NCBI GenBank assembly: GCA_018242605.1 | Contig: JAFEBP010000008.1 | Coordinates: 101,671 to 165,670, forward strand | Origin: Planctomycetota bacterium | GTDB taxonomy: Bacteria; Planctomycetota; Phycisphaerae; Phycisphaerales; UBA1924 | Reading direction: 5' to 3' | DNA length: 64,000 nucleotides | Part shown: positions 62,882-64,000 of the stretch, piece by piece | How positions within the stretch are numbered: position 1 is the first letter of the stretch | How the letters are laid out: each line of letters begins with the position of its first letter | Made by a program: the position numbers and the translations under genes | The notes under the pieces: generated by a model | The model's database searches: none | Seen by the model: the letters and a program-made list of their open reading frames with translations, nothing else | What the model was told of the DNA's origin: nothing

Positions 62882-63180
62882 CCAGTGATGAAGTTTTGGT
62901 GTGGGGTGCGCGGGGGTGGGGCTAGGAATCCCATGGACTGCTGTCCATGGGTTTTCAGGGGTGGGGTGCGATGAAGTTTTGGTGTGTGGGGCGCGGGGGC
63001 TTTGGCTGCGGGCGATCCCGGACTTCGGTGCGCAGAGCCTTCGCTCAGGCGGGGTGTCGGGGGTGACGCGATGAAGTTTTGGTGGAGTGTGCGCCGCGCG
63101 GGGCGGGTTTTGGGGAATCCCATGGACTGCTGTCCATGGGTTTTTAGGGGCGGGGTGGGATGAAGTTTTGGTGGCGGGGG
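62882..63180. repeat. Repeat cluster 3: A/B units with GATGAAGTTTTGGTG
   Basis: Perfect motif copies at 62887, 62970, 63070 and 63159; spacings 83, 100 and 89. The B units hold a perfect hairpin, CCCATGGAC and GTCCATGGG around TGCT. The order B-A-B matches cluster 2, and so does the element that follows. No gene. Confidence 0.87.
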
Positions 63181-63483
63181 CGGTGTGGTTGGGCTTGGTG
63201 GTGCGGGCGAGGATTTGGGCGAGGACGGAGAGGGGGATGGAGGGCATGGGGGCTCCTGGTGGGCGCAGAGAACAGCGCGCCTCTGTAATTGGGCGCGCTC
63301 AGGAGCGGTTTGGACGCGTGCGTGCGCACGGGCGCGGTCGGTGTTGCGCGGGGGAGCACGCTGCTGGGAGATTTTTGAAGCGGGTGCGGTACTTTCGGGG
63401 CGGGCACGCGCGAGAGTGGCACGGAAGTTGTTTTGAGATTCTGCGGGGTAGGAGTGGGTGGGGCGGGTTTGTGCGCGGGGCCC
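63164..63483 (-). repeat. Conserved element at the end of cluster 3 with start of a small reading frame
   Basis: Counterpart of 52616-52940. On the minus strand: AGATTC/TCAAAACAAC stretch, GAGGCGCGCTGTTCTCTGC, AGGAG, then ATG at 63247 with MPSIPLSVLAQILARTT and PNHTAPATKTSS. The translated start is the same in the first 15 residues as in cluster 2, while many flanking bases differ. This favours a conserved start site over chance. Confidence 0.6.
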
Positions 63484-63491
63484 GTCGCTTC

Positions 63492-63938
63492 TTAGTAGTT
63501 GATGGTGCCTTGGACCGAGACGGTGATGCCGTCGGGGCCGAGCTGACCCGTGAGGATGGACGAGCCGCCGGCGTTGACGAAACGGCCGGTGCCCCCGGCG
63601 ACGTAGGTGATCGTGGCGGTGATGGCGCCGGTCTGGAGGTTCAACTGGCCGGAGAACGCGGCGTGGAGCTGGTCGTTCTGGGTGGAGGTGTAGACGATCG
63701 CGCCCTCGACGTGGAGGACCGCCGGATCGGATGTGGGGGCGAATGAGATGGTGCCGGCTTCGGTGTAGCGGCCGAGGTGGGTGGCGTTGCCGCGGCCGAC
63801 GAATGTGGCACCACTGGTGAACTGCGCGGTGCCGTGGGAGGAGAAGCCGCGGAACACGGCCAGGGCGGCGTCGGGCAGGGCGAGGAGCGCGAGGAGCGAA
63901 CAGAGCGCGAGGAGGAAGCGGGGTGCATGGCGGTTCAT
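63492..63938 (-). CDS. Small secreted protein of unknown function
   Basis: 148 residues. Signal peptide MNRHAPRFLLALCSLLALL ends near AALAVF. The mature part is a repetitive beta sequence (GFSSHGTAQFTSG, GRGNATHLGRYTEAG, TYVAGGTGRFVNAGGSSIL) that resembles the small beta-barrel exoproteins with a 'G-T-G-R-F' block; similar sequences are annotated only as hypothetical. The region to the window end is its promoter. Confidence 0.75.
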   Translation of the reverse strand: MNRHAPRFLLALCSLLALLALPDAALAVFRGFSSHGTAQFTSGATFVGRGNATHLGRYTEAGTISFAPTSDPAVLHVEGAIVYTSTQNDQLHAAFSGQLNLQTGAITATITYVAGGTGRFVNAGGSSILTGQLGPDGITVSVQGTINY

Positions 63939-64000
63939 TGTGCGGTTCCTTGTGTCTGCGCTGGAATGAGCGGCCGCGGGGCGCGTGCAGACGGGCGCGC

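Overview
The window looks like a chromosomal piece of a high-GC member of the Planctomycetota, most likely class Phycisphaerae. The basis is the gene content: seven secreted proteins that end in a double acidic dockerin-like repeat closing on Gly-Cys (the 'GC-type dockerin' of Phycisphaerae), proteins with PEP-CTERM-like tails (Pro-rich stretch, hydrophobic segment, RRRR), an ECF sigma factor next to a membrane Ser/Thr kinase, HAF-repeat exoproteins and large PQQ-type propellers. No rRNA, tRNA, CRISPR array or intact transposase was seen.

Layout. 1-9.5 kb: a trehalose-phosphatase/GH15 fusion (cut by the window edge), a UbiA-like membrane protein, metK with a clear terminator, a phytase-like exoprotein, and a coupled pair of a secreted protein and a SpoIIE-type phosphatase. 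9.5-13.9 kb: accessory DNA with repeat cluster 1, a protein made of two fused copies of a SUMF1-like PEP-CTERM protein, heptamer arrays and a four-helix-bundle (S23/IVS) protein. 13.9-32.3 kb: a serine-hydrolase-like protein without its catalytic residues, an HDOD-GGDEF-REC regulator, a zinc-ribbon membrane protein, an esterase, a 1480-residue propeller, murJ, a glycosyltransferase, and a tight operon of CoA-transferase, alpha-oxoamine synthase and PIG-L/BshB1-like deacetylase.

33-50 kb: PEP-CTERM protein, VOC protein, lipoprotein, trypsin-like exoprotease, GH27 alpha-galactosidase, ECF sigma plus Ser/Thr kinase, and a PadR regulator divergent from an S41 peptidase followed by a beta-lactamase-fold hydrolase, with a 19-bp palindrome in the divergent gap. 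49-64 kb: two HAF proteins, a bare DUF4157 module, a sterol-desaturase-family enzyme, several GC-dockerin exoproteins, a SUKH-like protein and a GPH-type sugar symporter between two almost identical DUF1428 genes.

The most unusual feature is a family of interspersed repeats centred on GATGAAGTTTTGGTG. It forms three clusters (9.6-10.2, 52.1-52.6 and 62.9-63.2 kb). Clusters 2 and 3 share a higher-order organisation: alternating units of about 99-100 and 83-89 bp, one of them carrying a perfect 9-bp-arm hairpin. Both arrays end at the same roughly 320-bp conserved element, which contains a Shine-Dalgarno sequence and the start of a small conserved reading frame (MPSIPLSVLAQILAR). I could not match this to any element I know. 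The 58-64 kb part also shows recent duplication (DUF1428) and gene decay (a HAF fragment), so it appears to be a rearrangement-prone stretch.
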